From NCBI RefSeq assembly GCF_963422355.1, contig NC_085100.1, positions 2,228,210-2,292,209 of the forward strand: a stretch of 64,000 bases of DNA, written 5' to 3'. The translations under genes were made by a program, and so were the position numbers. The notes under the pieces were generated by a model. The model did no database searches. It was not told the origin of the DNA and worked only from the letters and a program-made list of their open reading frames with translations. Of this stretch, positions 1 through 10,657 are shown piece after piece. This DNA comes from Corticium candelabrum. Taxonomy: Eukaryota; Porifera; Homoscleromorpha; Homosclerophorida; Plakinidae. Numbering within the stretch: position 1 is the stretch's first letter; every line of letters begins with the position of its first letter.

Positions 1-495
1 GCATGTATACACTGCAAAAGAGCTACTAGCTGAACTACTAAAAAAGTAAATTAGGTTCAAGTAGTACTAATGCGCTGGTATACTAGACTCGAACCAATCT
101 CTCCCGCCTTCGTCATTCCCCGGATTGTCTCCCCGCTCCAGAGTGACAATCCGGGGAACGACGGGGCGGGGAGAAACTGGCTCGAGTATAGTGGTATACA
201 TGGCAGTCCCTTTAGCTATTGTTTTTAATGTTTGCAAAACAAAGAAAGAAAGACAAAACTAACTAGTAGTTTATTTGTCACAAAATACGCTAAATTGTAC
301 TCTCTATAAATAATACGTGTTTATGTATGCATGCACTCCTAACCTAAACTAGTAATTAGCGCAGCAGTATCGCGAACTTGCAGCACCAACAACACAACAA
401 CAACAACTACGCAGCAAATCAACAACTGTAGCTATCAGTGTGCAAACATTTCTAGAAATAGAAATATGAAAGTGCGCAATCATTTGTGAAAAAAC
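1..495. other. No gene recognised
   Basis: I see no coding region, RNA gene or clear repeat here. A short inverted pair sits at about 119-160, where 'cggattgtctccccg' is followed by 'gacaatccggggaacg', so a small hairpin is possible. On the minus strand this is the region downstream of the tail exon that ends near 496, so it may hold the 3' UTR of that remnant. Confidence 0.5.
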
Positions 496-754
496 TTAAT
501 TAAATTTATTTATTGTTTCTAATTGTATTAATTTTGAACGTCCGGTTGTATTTTGGCCGGGATGCTTACGCTGTCGTTGTCCGCTGTTTTGTAAGCTGGC
601 TCGTTTTTTGCATGTTTGATTGCGTACAGGATGCCATCTGTGCCGCCTTCGAACAATTACGTCAGTAGCAACTTCTGCCATTTCCTCATTTGCTTTCGCT
701 TCGCCATACAGTGGATTTCGTATTTGTATTAATGTACAACTGGAATTTGCAGGT
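496..754 (-). pseudogene. Cytoplasmic-tail exon of the third paralogue
   Basis: A splice acceptor (CAACAG) at 755-760 opens a frame that accepts the phase-2 end of the transmembrane exon at 883-1006. The first 25 or so residues contain an NPLY motif followed by GEAKANEEM. This lines up with VPNPMFNDLADISTEM in the tail of copy B, so the two tails are probably homologous. After about residue 40 the frame becomes basic (VRRRHRWHPV). A neighbouring frame reads FEGGTDGILYAIKHAKNEPA, which looks more like a signalling tail, so a one-base frameshift may lie near 655. NPxY-type motifs bind PTB or clathrin adaptors in other receptors; function here is inference. The upstream part of this paralogue is broken, so I call it a pseudogene. 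Confidence 0.5.
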
Positions 755-786
755 CTGTTGCAACTGAAAAAGAAACAGCTGCTAAT

Positions 787-842
<56 letters not shown>
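787..842. repeat. (AT)n microsatellite
   Basis: A pure AT tract of about 56 bp inside the intron that separates the tail exon (496-754) from the transmembrane exon (883-1006) of the third paralogue. Confidence 0.95.
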
Positions 843-850
<8 letters not shown>

Positions 851-882
851 TAAAGACATGCTGCTAGACATGCACCTGTTAC

Positions 883-1006
883 GTATTGCCGTGTACGCGA
901 TACTGTTCGTGTTTGCGTGCCTTTAGTGAAACTGCGAACACAATTGCAAACAAGATAAGAACAGCGCAGCCAATCGCAGCTCCAACGATTGCTAAAGTCG
1001 AGACAC
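883..1006 (-). pseudogene. Transmembrane exon of the third paralogue
   Basis: After the acceptor ATTTTAG the frame reads VSTLAIVGAAIGCAVLILF and continues AIVFAVSLKARKHEQY. This is one hydrophobic helix followed by a basic stop-transfer stretch. It matches, with clear divergence, the transmembrane exons of copy B (46207-46339) and copy A (15507-15652), which share the AxxG(S/A)AIGC-like start. A donor (AATAC then GTAACAG) ends it in phase 2, compatible with the tail exon to the left. The exon looks intact, but the cadherin sequence that should precede it is damaged. Confidence 0.65.
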
Positions 1007-1098
1007 CTAAAATGACAAAATCAACGTAATCACGCCGAACAGCGACTTAACATAGGACTCAACAGAAATATTCTACTTTTAGAAGTGGAAGCAGACTG

Positions 1099-1393
1099 TG
1101 GTGACGGCAAGTAGAGTAAGCCGACGGTGAGGAAATTGACGGTAAGTAAATCGACGTTGAGTAGACGGACGTTGAGTAGGTCGACGGTGAGTAGACCGAC
1201 AGTGAGGAGACCGACGCTAAGGAGACTAACGGCGAGGAGACAAACGGTAGGAAACTACGGTGAGTAAACCGACGTTGAGTAGACTGACGTTGAGTAGGCC
1301 GACGTTGAGGTGACCGACAGTGGGGAGACCGACAGTGAGGAGACCGACGGTGAGGAGACCGACGATGAGTAGACCAACGGCAAGTCCGTCAAC
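1099..1393. repeat. 15-bp minisatellite, about 19 units
   Basis: Imperfect tandem copies of a 15-bp unit close to 'gacggtgagtagacc'. Because 15 is five codons, the minus-strand frame of the preceding cadherin exon runs into it as a Ser/Thr/Val/Tyr-rich stretch (for example VYSTSVYSTSVYSP) until a stop near 1255. Neither copy A nor copy B has this repeat at the equivalent place, so it arose or expanded only in the third paralogue. Confidence 0.85.
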
Positions 1394-1598
1394 GAAAAAA
1401 AGAGAACTGTAATGTAAACAGTAGCTGTAGACGATAGAGTTAGCTGTCCGTGGTCACGGGCTACAATTGTAATTGTGTATCGGCCGGAACTGTTCTCGTT
1501 CAGCGATCTGGCTAACTGAACTTTACCCATCGTGTTGATGGAAAACATTCCATCGTCATTTCCAGACTCGATACCGTAGGAAATATGGCCATTCAAGC
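1394..1598 (-). pseudogene. Last cadherin exon, third paralogue
   Basis: The sequence begins after an acceptor-like TATAG with GLNGHISYGIESGNDDG and continues to TVYITVL. It matches the final cadherin exon of copy A (17527-17778) and copy B (46400-46651) with scattered changes. Instead of the normal Ser/Thr-rich end and donor, the frame enters the 15-bp minisatellite. Confidence 0.75.
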
Positions 1599-2309
1599 CT
1601 ATACTCCAGCATAAACTGTTAATTCATTAAATATCGAACAGATGTGACAAACACATTACCAGAGTCAACGTCTTGAGACGTTGCATTTACTATGGCGTTG
1701 ACAGCGACCTCTGTCTCATATTTGTTCTTGTCAAATTGGGGTCGGTTTTCATTAATTAACATCTAATTGCACAATTTACGGTCGTTTGAGTTGTGCGTAG
1801 ACGAGGTTTAGTAACTGTAGCGACAAGTGTAAAGCTATTATAATGAAGAGTCTCGTAATCAAGAGTTTGATACGACAATGGATCCGTTAGCAGACACGAT
1901 AAATGCGGAGATGGGAAATGCATCAGACATCTGGTTTGCTATCGTGTAGGTAACTATATTGCTGATCTTACCATTGACTAGAACTGGAGTAGACAGTACA
2001 ATCTCTCCATTGTCCGTGTTCTCTTTCACCCAACCGTCTTACAACCTTCGTTGAAAAGCTGGTCGTAAAAGTTTCCTTCTTCTACGTGAATTGTGACGAG
2101 GGCAAAACTGAATATACTGGAATTGGCATGATCCCACGTCTTGATCACCAGTTCGTATCTGTTTGTGATTTTGTAATATAGCTAACTCTGCCTTATCTGC
2201 TAAATAAATCATCAGTCCGTACGCAAACGACGACACTGCAAGCGAGTAGCTTTTGTCAACGGATGTCTGTAAGTCAATGAATACACGACCGGTCCTACAT
2301 TGAATCTAC

Positions 2310-2999
<690 letters not shown>

Positions 3000-3001
3000 T
3001 C

Positions 3002-4732
3002 AATGATCTCATCATCTGTCAAGGCAATTCAACTGTCAACTTGTCATCGCAAGAAGGTGTCCATCAAGGCGACCCTTTGGGGCCTGTATTGTTTTCTACT
3101 GCCATACATCCTGTTCTTCTTAAAGTTCAATCTAATCATGATGATGTCACAGTACTAGCTTACCTGGACGATATTTTCATAATGGGACTACCAGATAAGA
3201 TAATGTCAGCATTTGAAGATCTCAAGCCTTCTCTCTCTGTTCTTGGTCTACAGATATCAAACAGCAAATGTGAGCTTTACTGTCCACCATCAGCAGATAG
3301 TGTGGCTTGTGAACAATTTCAATCAATTCCTGTTTCATCTCACGGTTGCAAGATTCTGGGAGTTCCCTTTGGGAACCTCTCATTTATTCAAAGTGTGTGT
3401 GCAGACTTTGTTGATTCTGGAAGCCTTCTTTGCAACCAGATTCTTCATCTTGACGATCCACAAAGTGCGATGCTTTTGCTTCGACATTGCCATGTACCTA
3501 GAATGACTCATCTTGCAAGATCCATTGCCCCACTCAAACTCTACACTGCTGCCACTGCTCATGATCTTCAGACAAGACAAACATACACAGGGCTGCTGAA
3601 CTTCGGAGAAATCTCTGATGAGAAGTGGATGCAGGCAACCTTACCGATTAAACATGGAGGCTTTGGTGTGACCTCTGTGAGAGAAATTTCTCAGTTTGCA
3701 TTCATTTCTAGCTGGTCACACACATTATCAGTTCTGCCCACACGCTTTCCGATCATGGAGAAGATAGTAAACGATCTCATTTTTCAAAATGACACTGACA
3801 CTTCAATTGCACTGGAGATACATCAGGCCCTACCATCAGACAAGAGTCTTAGCGAGCTACTTCAAAAGCCCAAGCAACTACAAAGAAGGCTCACTCAACA
3901 ACACATGACTTCTATTTCCAGTTATATGATTGAACATTCTTGTTCACCTAGAGATGCAGCCCGCCTTCACTCCCTAAAGGGTAAAGGTGCTGGTGCCTGG
4001 ATTGCTGCTATCCCAGAATCGGCAAATTTCGCACTTCAACCTTACGAATTTCGTCTGGCGTGTTTGTTGAGACTGGGTCTGGAGATACCGGCTGTGAGCT
4101 GCATCGAGAAATGTGAATGTGATGCTAATCTGGATAACACAGGTTATCACTTACTCACCTGTAAGAAAGGCGGTGGTCCTGTGTGGTCACATGACTCCAT
4201 TGTGTCCGAATGGTCTGATTGTTTGAGGCACCTGCAGATCCACCACAAACGCGAACCTCGAGATCGGTACACTGACAACAACAATCGTCCAGACATTGCT
4301 GTCTTTGATGCGGGCTCAGGCACCAATGTAGAGCTTGATGTAGCCTTGGCTCATCCTTGGGCAAAAGACACATTGTTCCAAGCTTCTAAAAGGGAAGCAG
4401 CAGCAGCTGCAAACAGGGAGAACAGGAAGTTAACCAAATATAGTCAAGTCACTCTCCCCGGTGCGTCTTCCTTGACACTTGTTCCACTTGTATTTGAGCA
4501 TTTTGGCCATTGGGGAGAACGAGCCACCAGATACCTACAGGAACTATCAACCAGGTCGACGGATGATGATGGCAATAAGAATGCTAATGAATTCATGTGT
4601 TACTGGAGAAAACGATTCTCAACAGCGCTACAACGTTGCAATGCTAGGACTATTGCAAGGAAACTATCACGCCTTTTATCTATGAGCTCCAGTAATGTAA
4701 AGAACTATCATACTCAGTTTTGCGTACATTAG
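3002..4732 (+). CDS. Reverse transcriptase C-terminal half with nuclease-like domain (truncated)
   Basis: The open frame contains GVHQGDPLGPVLF (RT motif 4) near its start and AYLDDIFIMG (catalytic motif 5; two of the metal-binding aspartates) at about 3155-3185. A thumb-like region with LGVPFG follows. The C-terminal third has CECDANLDNTGYHLLTC (CxC then HxxxxC, zinc-binding-like), then RPDIAVFD and NVELDVALAHPW. This pattern resembles the PD-(D/E)XK restriction-like endonuclease of some non-LTR elements; that assignment is inference. RT motifs 0 to 3 are missing, replaced by simple repeat, so the product cannot be a full enzyme. The frame itself is uninterrupted for 576 codons, suggesting a young insertion. 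It ends with TAG at 4730-4732. Confidence 0.75.
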   Translation, partial: NDLIICQGNSTVNLSSQEGVHQGDPLGPVLFSTAIHPVLLKVQSNHDDVTVLAYLDDIFIMGLPDKIMSAFEDLKPSLSVLGLQISNSKCELYCPPSADSVACEQFQSIPVSSHGCKILGVPFGNLSFIQSVCADFVDSGSLLCNQILHLDDPQSAMLLLRHCHVPRMTHLARSIAPLKLYTAATAHDLQTRQTYTGLLNFGEISDEKWMQATLPIKHGGFGVTSVREISQFAFISSWSHTLSVLPTRFPIMEKIVNDLIFQNDTDTSIALEIHQALPSDKSLSELLQKPKQLQRRLTQQHMTSISSYMIEHSCSPRDAARLHSLKGKGAGAWIAAIPESANFALQPYEFRLACLLRLGLEIPAVSCIEKCECDANLDNTGYHLLTCKKGGGPVWSHDSIVSEWSDCLRHLQIHHKREPRDRYTDNNNRPDIAVFDAGSGTNVELDVALAHPWAKDTLFQASKREAAAAANRENRKLTKYSQVTLPGASSLTLVPLVFEHFGHWGERATRYLQELSTRSTDDDGNKNANEFMCYWRKRFSTALQRCNARTIARKLSRLLSMSSSNVKNYHTQFCVH

Positions 4733-4821
4733 TTTGTGATGTGTATTGACCCTATTGGGTCTCTTGAACATTCTAAATAGTTTTAGTTGTAATAGCATTC
4801 ATTTATGAAAATATATGAAAA

Positions 4822-4849
4822 AGACAGACAGACAGACAGACAGACAGGC

Positions 4850-4904
<55 letters not shown>
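4822..4904. repeat. (GACA)n microsatellite at the 3' end of the retroelement
   Basis: About 20 tetranucleotide units with one interruption (gacaggca). It directly follows 'gaaaatatatgaaaaa' and precedes the resumption of the cadherin pseudogene. Confidence 0.95.
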
Positions 4905-4905
<1 letters not shown>

Positions 4906-5531
4906 GGAAGTGTTGCGCTTCTGTCCACGTCTTTTTTCACGTGGACGTTGTAATGACAAAATGGAAAACGAGGAGGATTGTGATTTTCGTCAATTACTGT
5001 GATGTCGACACAAGCTAAAGAGAAAGGGATCAACGGAGGTGCGAGCCACAATGGCAACATTGTAATGAGAGGTTGCTTCGTAATCGACTGATCCATGCAG
5101 ACACCTTCCTGTATTTGGATCGGTAACTGATCCGCAATGCGTAGACTGTATATAATTCCAATCAAGTTCGTCAGTTTTAGAGATGGGTTAATATTCCTTG
5201 TTGATATTTTCATAGATGCTAGACGACAGCGAAGTCACTTAGTGTGTCTAGATCGGAATGGATACGTGACGATAACAGTGACGGCAAAACTGCACGATCT
5301 GGGACGACGAGCAGCGTCTGTTTTACTTACCAACAATAAGGGTTGCTGCTGACGGGCGACCAAAGTGGACTCGAAAGCAACAAATATGCTGTTACGCATT
5401 GCACTAGAGCGTCAGTGGTGCTACATGCTGCAAGAATGGTGATTGAAAGTTAGAATAAGAGAAGGTCAGTTCACCATCGGTCCCGTTATCGTTGTCTACG
5501 GCATCCAAACGCAAAACACACGAACCGACAG

Positions 5532-6662
5532 CAGGGGCGTAGGAAGAATTAGAAGTAGTCGGGCCTAACGCGCGCTATTAGACGAAAATAGCGCGCGCAA
5601 GCTGCAACTTCAAAATCAGCTTGACACGTTTGAACGTTTCTTCATCATATTTTACAGTACCACAGTCTATCTAGAATGCTTACAAAAGACTCGTCAGCAA
5701 CAGCAGGAACAAGACGGCGCGTACAGTCTCCCAGCAAGCAGGTGTGACAGTACACTGAGTCTTCAGTCTCGTTATAAGAGATAGTGCGTTTGACGCCACA
5801 ATCACGTGATATCCCGGAAGTCGCCATCTTCTAAGGGGGCAAGCGTATTAGCATGGCTAGAGTTGCTGTATTTTCGGCTGCCACAATCGTAGAAGTCAGG
5901 GCAGCAACATACGTTTAAATTCTATACCGGCTATACTAACCAGTCAGGGACCTGAAACTCGTCATCTGAGCAACAGACGACGGTTATGTTGCTACGAGCA
6001 CTTCCAGTAGAGAGAGATTTGTTCGTCTCAAGAGAAGGTCTAGTACACCTAACAGCATACAATCCTAAACAACATCATGTCACTCCAATGCACGTCGGGA
6101 ATGACTTCTGGCTCCTCCGTCCACAGTTGAGCCTCCGCTGTATCTGTTTCTAGGCCCGCAGTTACAACTTTCTCCTCGTATCGCTTCTGCGATTCGACGG
6201 AGAAGCTTGTAGACTTCTATTCCATACTCTCTTTTCAAAGAATTAGCTTTATCGCACTCGACAACCAGACTACTAAATCACGTCAAACTCGCGAATTCAC
6301 CGATAAAATTTGCTTTAAATCCTTCGCAATCAGTATACTATCGCCGTACTGTCTAACTCAGTCGAACGTCCTTGAAATGTTGTACAAGCCGCCGTCGCAA
6401 AGAGAGACACCTGCCGAGGACGGAAGCTTGCCCCCTAAAATGGCGGCAAATACGGGTACTACAGGGAACGCCTACTCTCGCCCCCGCACGCACTACCTCT
6501 AAGAAACCGCCACCTAGCAAACCAGCTAGGCTGAAAACTACGGTTTGTCACTCCAAAGGATCCTTTTGGAAACTTGAACGTCGTTGGTTGATGGGGTTGC
6601 TCTGGTACAGCAACGTCCTTCACGGAAGAACTGGGGCCAGACATGGTCACACGCATGCGCAC
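5532..6662 (-). mobile_element. hAT-like transposon debris with TTF-type zinc-finger pieces
   Basis: Homology to the cadherin gene ends at 'caggggcgtagg' (5532), which resembles hAT terminal repeats (CAGGGGCG). On the minus strand, 6662-6500 reads TTFKFPKGSFGVTNRSFQPS then WFARWRFL. About 700 bp further on, 5800-5645 reads ISYNETEDSVYCHTCLL. Joined in this order they resemble the TTF-type zinc finger (K-FPK..RSFQ..WF..W.-L.Y.E..D..FC..C) at the N-terminus of ZMYM1-like or hAT-derived proteins. A donor-like GTAGTG follows the first piece, but no clear acceptor precedes the second. No dimerisation domain or opposite terminal repeat is visible. An alternative is a pair of exons of a host TTF-domain gene. 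Confidence 0.4.
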
Positions 6663-7162
6663 AGTAGCAATGACCTCGATGCCCCAATGTACAGTACTGA
6701 TTTATTGAAACAATACAGTATTGTCAAATTGTTGTAAAATTGTTGATTACATAGACTAAGGAGCAAGCGATCATGTCTACTAACAAAGCGGATAAACTAT
6801 CTACAAATATATTACTTATTTAATCGTCTATACTTGGAATTGTCATACGGGCACCGGGCAAGGCTAGCGAGAGAGAGTCTGGAGACGAGGCTAGCCATTG
6901 ACTGGGGTGGACAAGACCGCTGGCTTGGCAGCAACATCATGCAGCAGACGGGTACGTGTGGGTCTTGGTGTTCAGTCCCAGAGCTGCACCATTGTCAGTG
7001 CCCCTGGATGACTCTGGCCAAGCTCCAGGTGGATTGTAGCGCTGGCCCCAAGACTCCACGTAGTGCATGGAGGCCCTGTCGGCGGCAGGGGGAGCTATCT
7101 CCGCAACTGACCTCAAGGTCGACGTCGAAAGACGTGGAGGGCTTAACATCTATCCATTTTTC

Positions 7163-7164
<2 letters not shown>
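6663..7164. other. Unassigned sequence
   Basis: An open plus-strand frame (6834-7247) runs into the GT repeat, but its sequence shows no domain and has the look of decayed mobile DNA. The right edge is the (GT)n tract, beyond which the segmental duplication starts. Confidence 0.4.
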
Positions 7165-7232
<68 letters not shown>

Positions 7233-7247
7233 TGTCACTGTGTGTAA
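7165..7247. repeat. (GT)n at the left edge of the duplication
   Basis: About 80 bp of GT. The sequence to its right (gtaacacttgttcaataa onward) is nearly identical to that following the much longer GT tract at 43352-43887. The sequence to its left is unrelated to FAM227. One breakpoint of the duplicated block therefore lies in or next to this tract. Confidence 0.9.
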
Positions 7248-7329
7248 CACTTGTTCAATAAAAGCCTAACGTTTTCTGTTTACTTGTCTGTTTATAGTTT
7301 CCAGTCTAATTGTGTTACTACTCATATAC

Positions 7330-7390
7330 AATCAATGTATTACAATCAATGTATTACAATCAATGTATTACAATCAATGTATTACAATCA
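7330..7390. repeat. 14-bp tandem repeat, four units
   Basis: Four copies of 'acaatcaatgtatt' in tandem. The duplicated sequence at 43971-43992 has only one unit, so three units were gained here (or lost there) after the duplication. Confidence 0.9.
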
Positions 7391-7444
7391 AACTACAAAA
7401 CTAAAAAAGTAGTTCAGACTGTTTGTGTACATAAAACACTTTAC

Positions 7445-7769
7445 TTGAAAAATAGCGACGGATGATTGAGATAGAAACACTTTCTTCCACAACTTCGTAA
7501 ATCCAGGCTGTACAAACGGGCAAATGATAAAATTTTGCACACGTACATTTCAATCACATCATGCCTTGAATCCTTGTGCTTGCGAAACCTTCAGTAAAAT
7601 TTGCAGAGCCTCCAGTTGGCTTGGCAAGAGAGTCAACTCATCCATAGAGAATCCAGGAAAGACAGGATTCTGCACACAGGCATATTACCCACCTCTAGTA
7701 CATGCAATTTTGTAAATTCTAATTCACATGTTTTGTCGCCTTGATTTGATCATCACTGTCAATTTTGAC
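7445..7769 (-). pseudogene. FAM227 fragment: copies of exons 4-6
   Basis: Three exon copies are recognisable: 7769-7728 (VKIDSDDQIKATKH), 7669-7565 (NPVFPGFSMDELTLLPSQ onward to AQGFK) and 7507-7445 (PGFTKLWKKVFLSQSSVAIF then Q). They match exons 4, 5 and 6 of the intact gene at 44376-44049, including the short introns and the GC donor after AQGFK. The FWW exon and everything after it are absent, because the duplication ends in the following intron. Exon 3 is also absent: homology stops at about 7824, equivalent to its donor at 44431. With the frameshifted first exon at 14489-14730, this copy cannot encode the protein. Confidence 0.85.
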
Positions 7770-7881
7770 CTGAAACATCCACTTTGTTATTAAGATTTAA
7801 ATTTGAGTAAATTGAAGCGAATAAACGACATTTGAGGGGCGGAGCTTCTAGAGCATGCGCAATCTCGAGGGTAACACGCAC

Positions 7882-8154
7882 CTTTCGCCGATCTCGCTGT
7901 ACACAAAGTCCACGTTTTCGGGTCTGCTTCTGAATCGTAGATCATCATGCCGTTGACTAGGCTTTGTAAGTAAGTTCACTACTTACCATTTCGTGCATTT
8001 TGTGAGAGGAGTATTGCGAACCAGGCTTTTGCCTGCCTAGAGACGCGTAGGAAGCCATTTCTTGAGTACGGCTTCTCAAGGTGCTGTTCAAGCTGAAGTT
8101 GCCTGATTCACACTCTGAACAGATACACGTGGAGCGGAAAGACAGACTACTCAT
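7882..8154 (-). CDS. 5' exons of an unrecognised gene (truncated)
   Basis: An ATG at 8154 starts MSSLSFRSTCICSECESGNF and runs 56 codons to HKMHEM at 7987, followed by a strong GTAAGT donor. After a 57-bp intron, an exon at 7929-7882 reads KQTRKRGLCVQRDRRK and ends at GTGCGT. Phases agree (0/0), and the intron length matches the short introns of the other genes here. The next exon should lie to the left, but at about 7824 the sequence switches to FAM227-derived DNA, so the gene appears cut. The product has a Cys pair (CICSEC), a Ser-rich stretch and a basic end; I do not recognise it. It could be a fragment carried in by the rearrangement. Confidence 0.4.
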
Positions 8155-9293
8155 TGCTTAGCGATGGAAGTTTTGTCAGATGAAGATTTTGTGGTAGGGA
8201 ACCCATTCGGGGTAACCGATCGTGACGCACTGTTGCTGTCTGTGTGACTGAAAACTAGGACTACTTTTCCCCATCTAGCGTTCTCGAACTGTGGAACTGT
8301 GAAACTATGTATCTTGTCGAACTAGAGTCAGCAAAAGTTCGCTTAGCCTAGCCAACTCGTCATGGAAGCTAAGCGGTGAGCTCATGAGCTTACATCACTT
8401 GATGTACCTTGGCCTGATTCTTTGTTTGCTATATATAGAAATTGTCTTGGCTGCTTTCAGTCGAACTCCACACTGTATCAATCACATTTCTCTACACAAA
8501 ACCTGTAAAACTTGATTTCATCATTTGGCAATACGTCTGTTGAGTGAGAATGCCTTTCCTTGCAACTCAGACTCTGCAGATGCAAGGTCTTGCTCGAGAA
8601 CTCTAATCTTGTTTTGAAGTTCCACTATTTATTTGCTTTTTGTTCAATTATCCGACGTAAACCATCAGCTTCAGCGGTTCAGTGACATTTTTGACAATTA
8701 ACATCTTCACTTTTGAGATACACATGTGTTGATCAACTGCAGATGAGGTAGAACAGCCTCTGCTTTCTGGTTTAGACATTACAGCTATGGAATAGTGCGT
8801 ATGTGTTGTGTTATTTTAGACATAACTGTTGCTTGGACTTGTAGACTGGCAGTGCTAATTTGTAAACAGACTTGAGAGTACGTGCAGAGCGCGGCCCGTT
8901 CCTCGGACACCATCATATTCCGGACGCGAGTTCTTAGTTATTCGTTTTTGAACGCAGTCCGTACCACATCATAAATGTAGGTATCCAAGTTGTAATTGAG
9001 CACATCAAAAGAGAGCATTGTACCTTTTCTCTGCTTAGAGTGATATTGAAAACAGTGTGGAGCCTTGCATACCCCGTTCATCAGACAAACGCATTGTTCA
9101 CCGGACAGTAGCGTCTAGATTGCACACGCATCCTTCAGCCTAGTTATTTATATATTGCTAATCAACAACTCTTTACCTACAAATCGTGTTGTTACCCTGC
9201 ATGTCAGCCAAGATCTGTATGAGTTACAGTCGGTCAAACGCCCGTGGTAACGGCCCCAATCGTCGGACATCCATTTTCTTGCCTTCCTACCTT
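8155..9293. other. No gene recognised
   Basis: About 1.1 kb between the truncated gene's start and the gypsy element. If that gene start is real, its promoter would be here. No convincing exon, RNA or repeat seen. Confidence 0.4.
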
Positions 9294-9298
9294 CTCAG
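9294..9298. repeat. Target-site duplication, left copy
   Basis: CTCAG directly abuts the element end at 9299 and is repeated at 13089-13093 on the other side. Five base pairs is the usual size for Ty3/gypsy insertions. Confidence 0.85.
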
Positions 9299-9376
9299 TG
9301 TAATATCTCGTGGTTCGCTATTGAAAGATCTACTACCAGAAACAAACCCCCGGATGACCAGCACCCGGATACTACA
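9299..9376 (-). repeat. 3' LTR, 78 bp
   Basis: Reads TGTAGTATCCGGGTGC at its start and ends GATATTACA in element orientation. It differs from the 5' LTR at four positions. At this length there is little room for a normal U3 promoter. Confidence 0.85.
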
Positions 9377-9388
9377 CCCCTTCCCACT
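9377..9388 (-). promoter_or_regulatory. Polypurine tract
   Basis: In element orientation AGTGGGAAGGGG immediately precedes the 3' LTR. This is the expected plus-strand primer for LTR elements and confirms the LTR boundary. Confidence 0.8.
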
Positions 9389-9564
9389 ACCTTTAGCTAA
9401 CGACGCAACACAACAACAACTCTGTCAATTTCCAGTCACAGGTCTAAACGGTTCGGCTCGATCCGAATCCTTGTCGATCGTCTTGGTGCTACCGATTCCG
9501 GCGTTGACATTGGCTCAGGTGACAGTTCCCTTTCACTTGCTGTAGGTGGACTTGGCATCGGTGC

Positions 9565-10651
9565 CTAGATCACTGGCTCTTCTGGTGTAACTAGAGAATC
9601 CTCTAGTGTTAGGTCGAAAGGACCACCAGCAACCACAGGGTCTGGTGCCTTCTGAAAACTGTCCACCGTCTCTGGTAGTCCTTCACCACAACTCAGTCCT
9701 TCCCTAACTACTGGAGGTGTTACCTCTACCTCCCTCTTCCGCAACTGATCTTGGTGTCGGCGTACTCGACGTCCATCGACTAATTGACACTCATAAGACA
9801 GTGGACCCGTGACGGCTAATATCACCCCAGGTACCCAAATTGGGCCATTTGCATAGTTCCTGATAAATACTCTGTCTTGTACCTGAAATGGACGGTATGT
9901 AACATGCTGATCATGGTAATTCTTCTGTTGTAACTGTGTTTGGACCACTTTCCTTGACACATCCGGGAACAGCCTGTATATGGATGTTGTCAGCCTTCGC
10001 CCCATTAATAGTTGCGCTGGTGCCACTCCAGTGGTTGTATGCGGGGTGGTACGATAGTTGAGTAAAAACTTTGCCACCTTGGTCTTTACAGACCCTGATG
10101 ATTGCTTCCGCATGCCAGCTTTAAACGACTGTACTGCCCTCTCTGCAAGGCCATTAGAGGCGGAATGATAGGGTGCTGTCCGAACATGCCTAATACCGCT
10201 GCCCTTCATAAATCCTTCAAACTGCTGTGACACAAAACAAAGTCCATTGTCAGACACTAATGTATCCGGCAACCCATGAGTGGCGAAAGAGTCACGTAGT
10301 TTCTCTGTTGTGATGGCTGATGTACAAGAATTGCCCGTGTAGTGAATATCCATCCATTTGGTGCGAGCATCCACAATGACAAAAAAGTATGCTCCTATAA
10401 ACGGCCCTGCATAGTCGACATGCAATCTACTCCATGGCTTTTCTGGCCATTCCCATGCACAGTGGAGCTAATGGCGGTGCTCTCGCTTGCTGCTGGCATG
10501 TAAGACGCTTTTGAACAGTTCCTTCTATTTCAGAATCAATCCCTGGCCACCAAACTATGATTCTTGCAATCCCTTTCATTCTTGAACAGCCTGGGTGCCC
10601 ATCATGCAGTGGTGTGAGCACTGCCCGCCTTCCTTCCTCAGGCACTAACAC
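9565..10651 (-). pseudogene. Gypsy integrase (two frames)
   Basis: 10651-10427 holds the zinc-binding region: HDGHPGCSRMKGIARIIVWW gives the two histidines, and KRLTCQQQ has one of the two cysteines (the first is replaced by Arg). A frameshift near 10426 leads to the core: VDYAGPF (first Asp), TLVSDNGLCF (second Asp) and GLAERAVQSF (Glu), the D,D-35-E triad. The C-terminal part (DRVFIRNYANGPIWVPGVIL) resembles the GPY/F module. The frame ends at 9565. Confidence 0.85.
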
Positions 10652-10657
10652 GCGGGC

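Larger units (their letters stand above)
2999..4906 (+). mobile_element. 5'-truncated non-LTR retroelement with simple-repeat ends
   Basis: A plus-strand reverse-transcriptase gene with a short 3' UTR is bounded on the left by (ACAG)n and on the right by (GACA)n. It interrupts a minus-strand cadherin exon; the exon resumes at 4907 exactly where it stopped before the left repeat. There are no LTRs or terminal inverted repeats. The N-terminal half of the reverse transcriptase is missing, as expected for truncated target-primed insertions. The microsatellites could be the target (some LINEs insert into simple repeats) or an expanded 3' tail. I cannot place it in a named clade. Confidence 0.75.

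Noticed and set aside
119..165. Terminator-like hairpin near the left edge
   Set aside because: A bacterial-type terminator makes no sense in this genome; the inverted repeat is short and isolated.
1099..1393. CRISPR-like array
   Set aside because: Units are contiguous 15-mers without spacers, in an animal-type genome.
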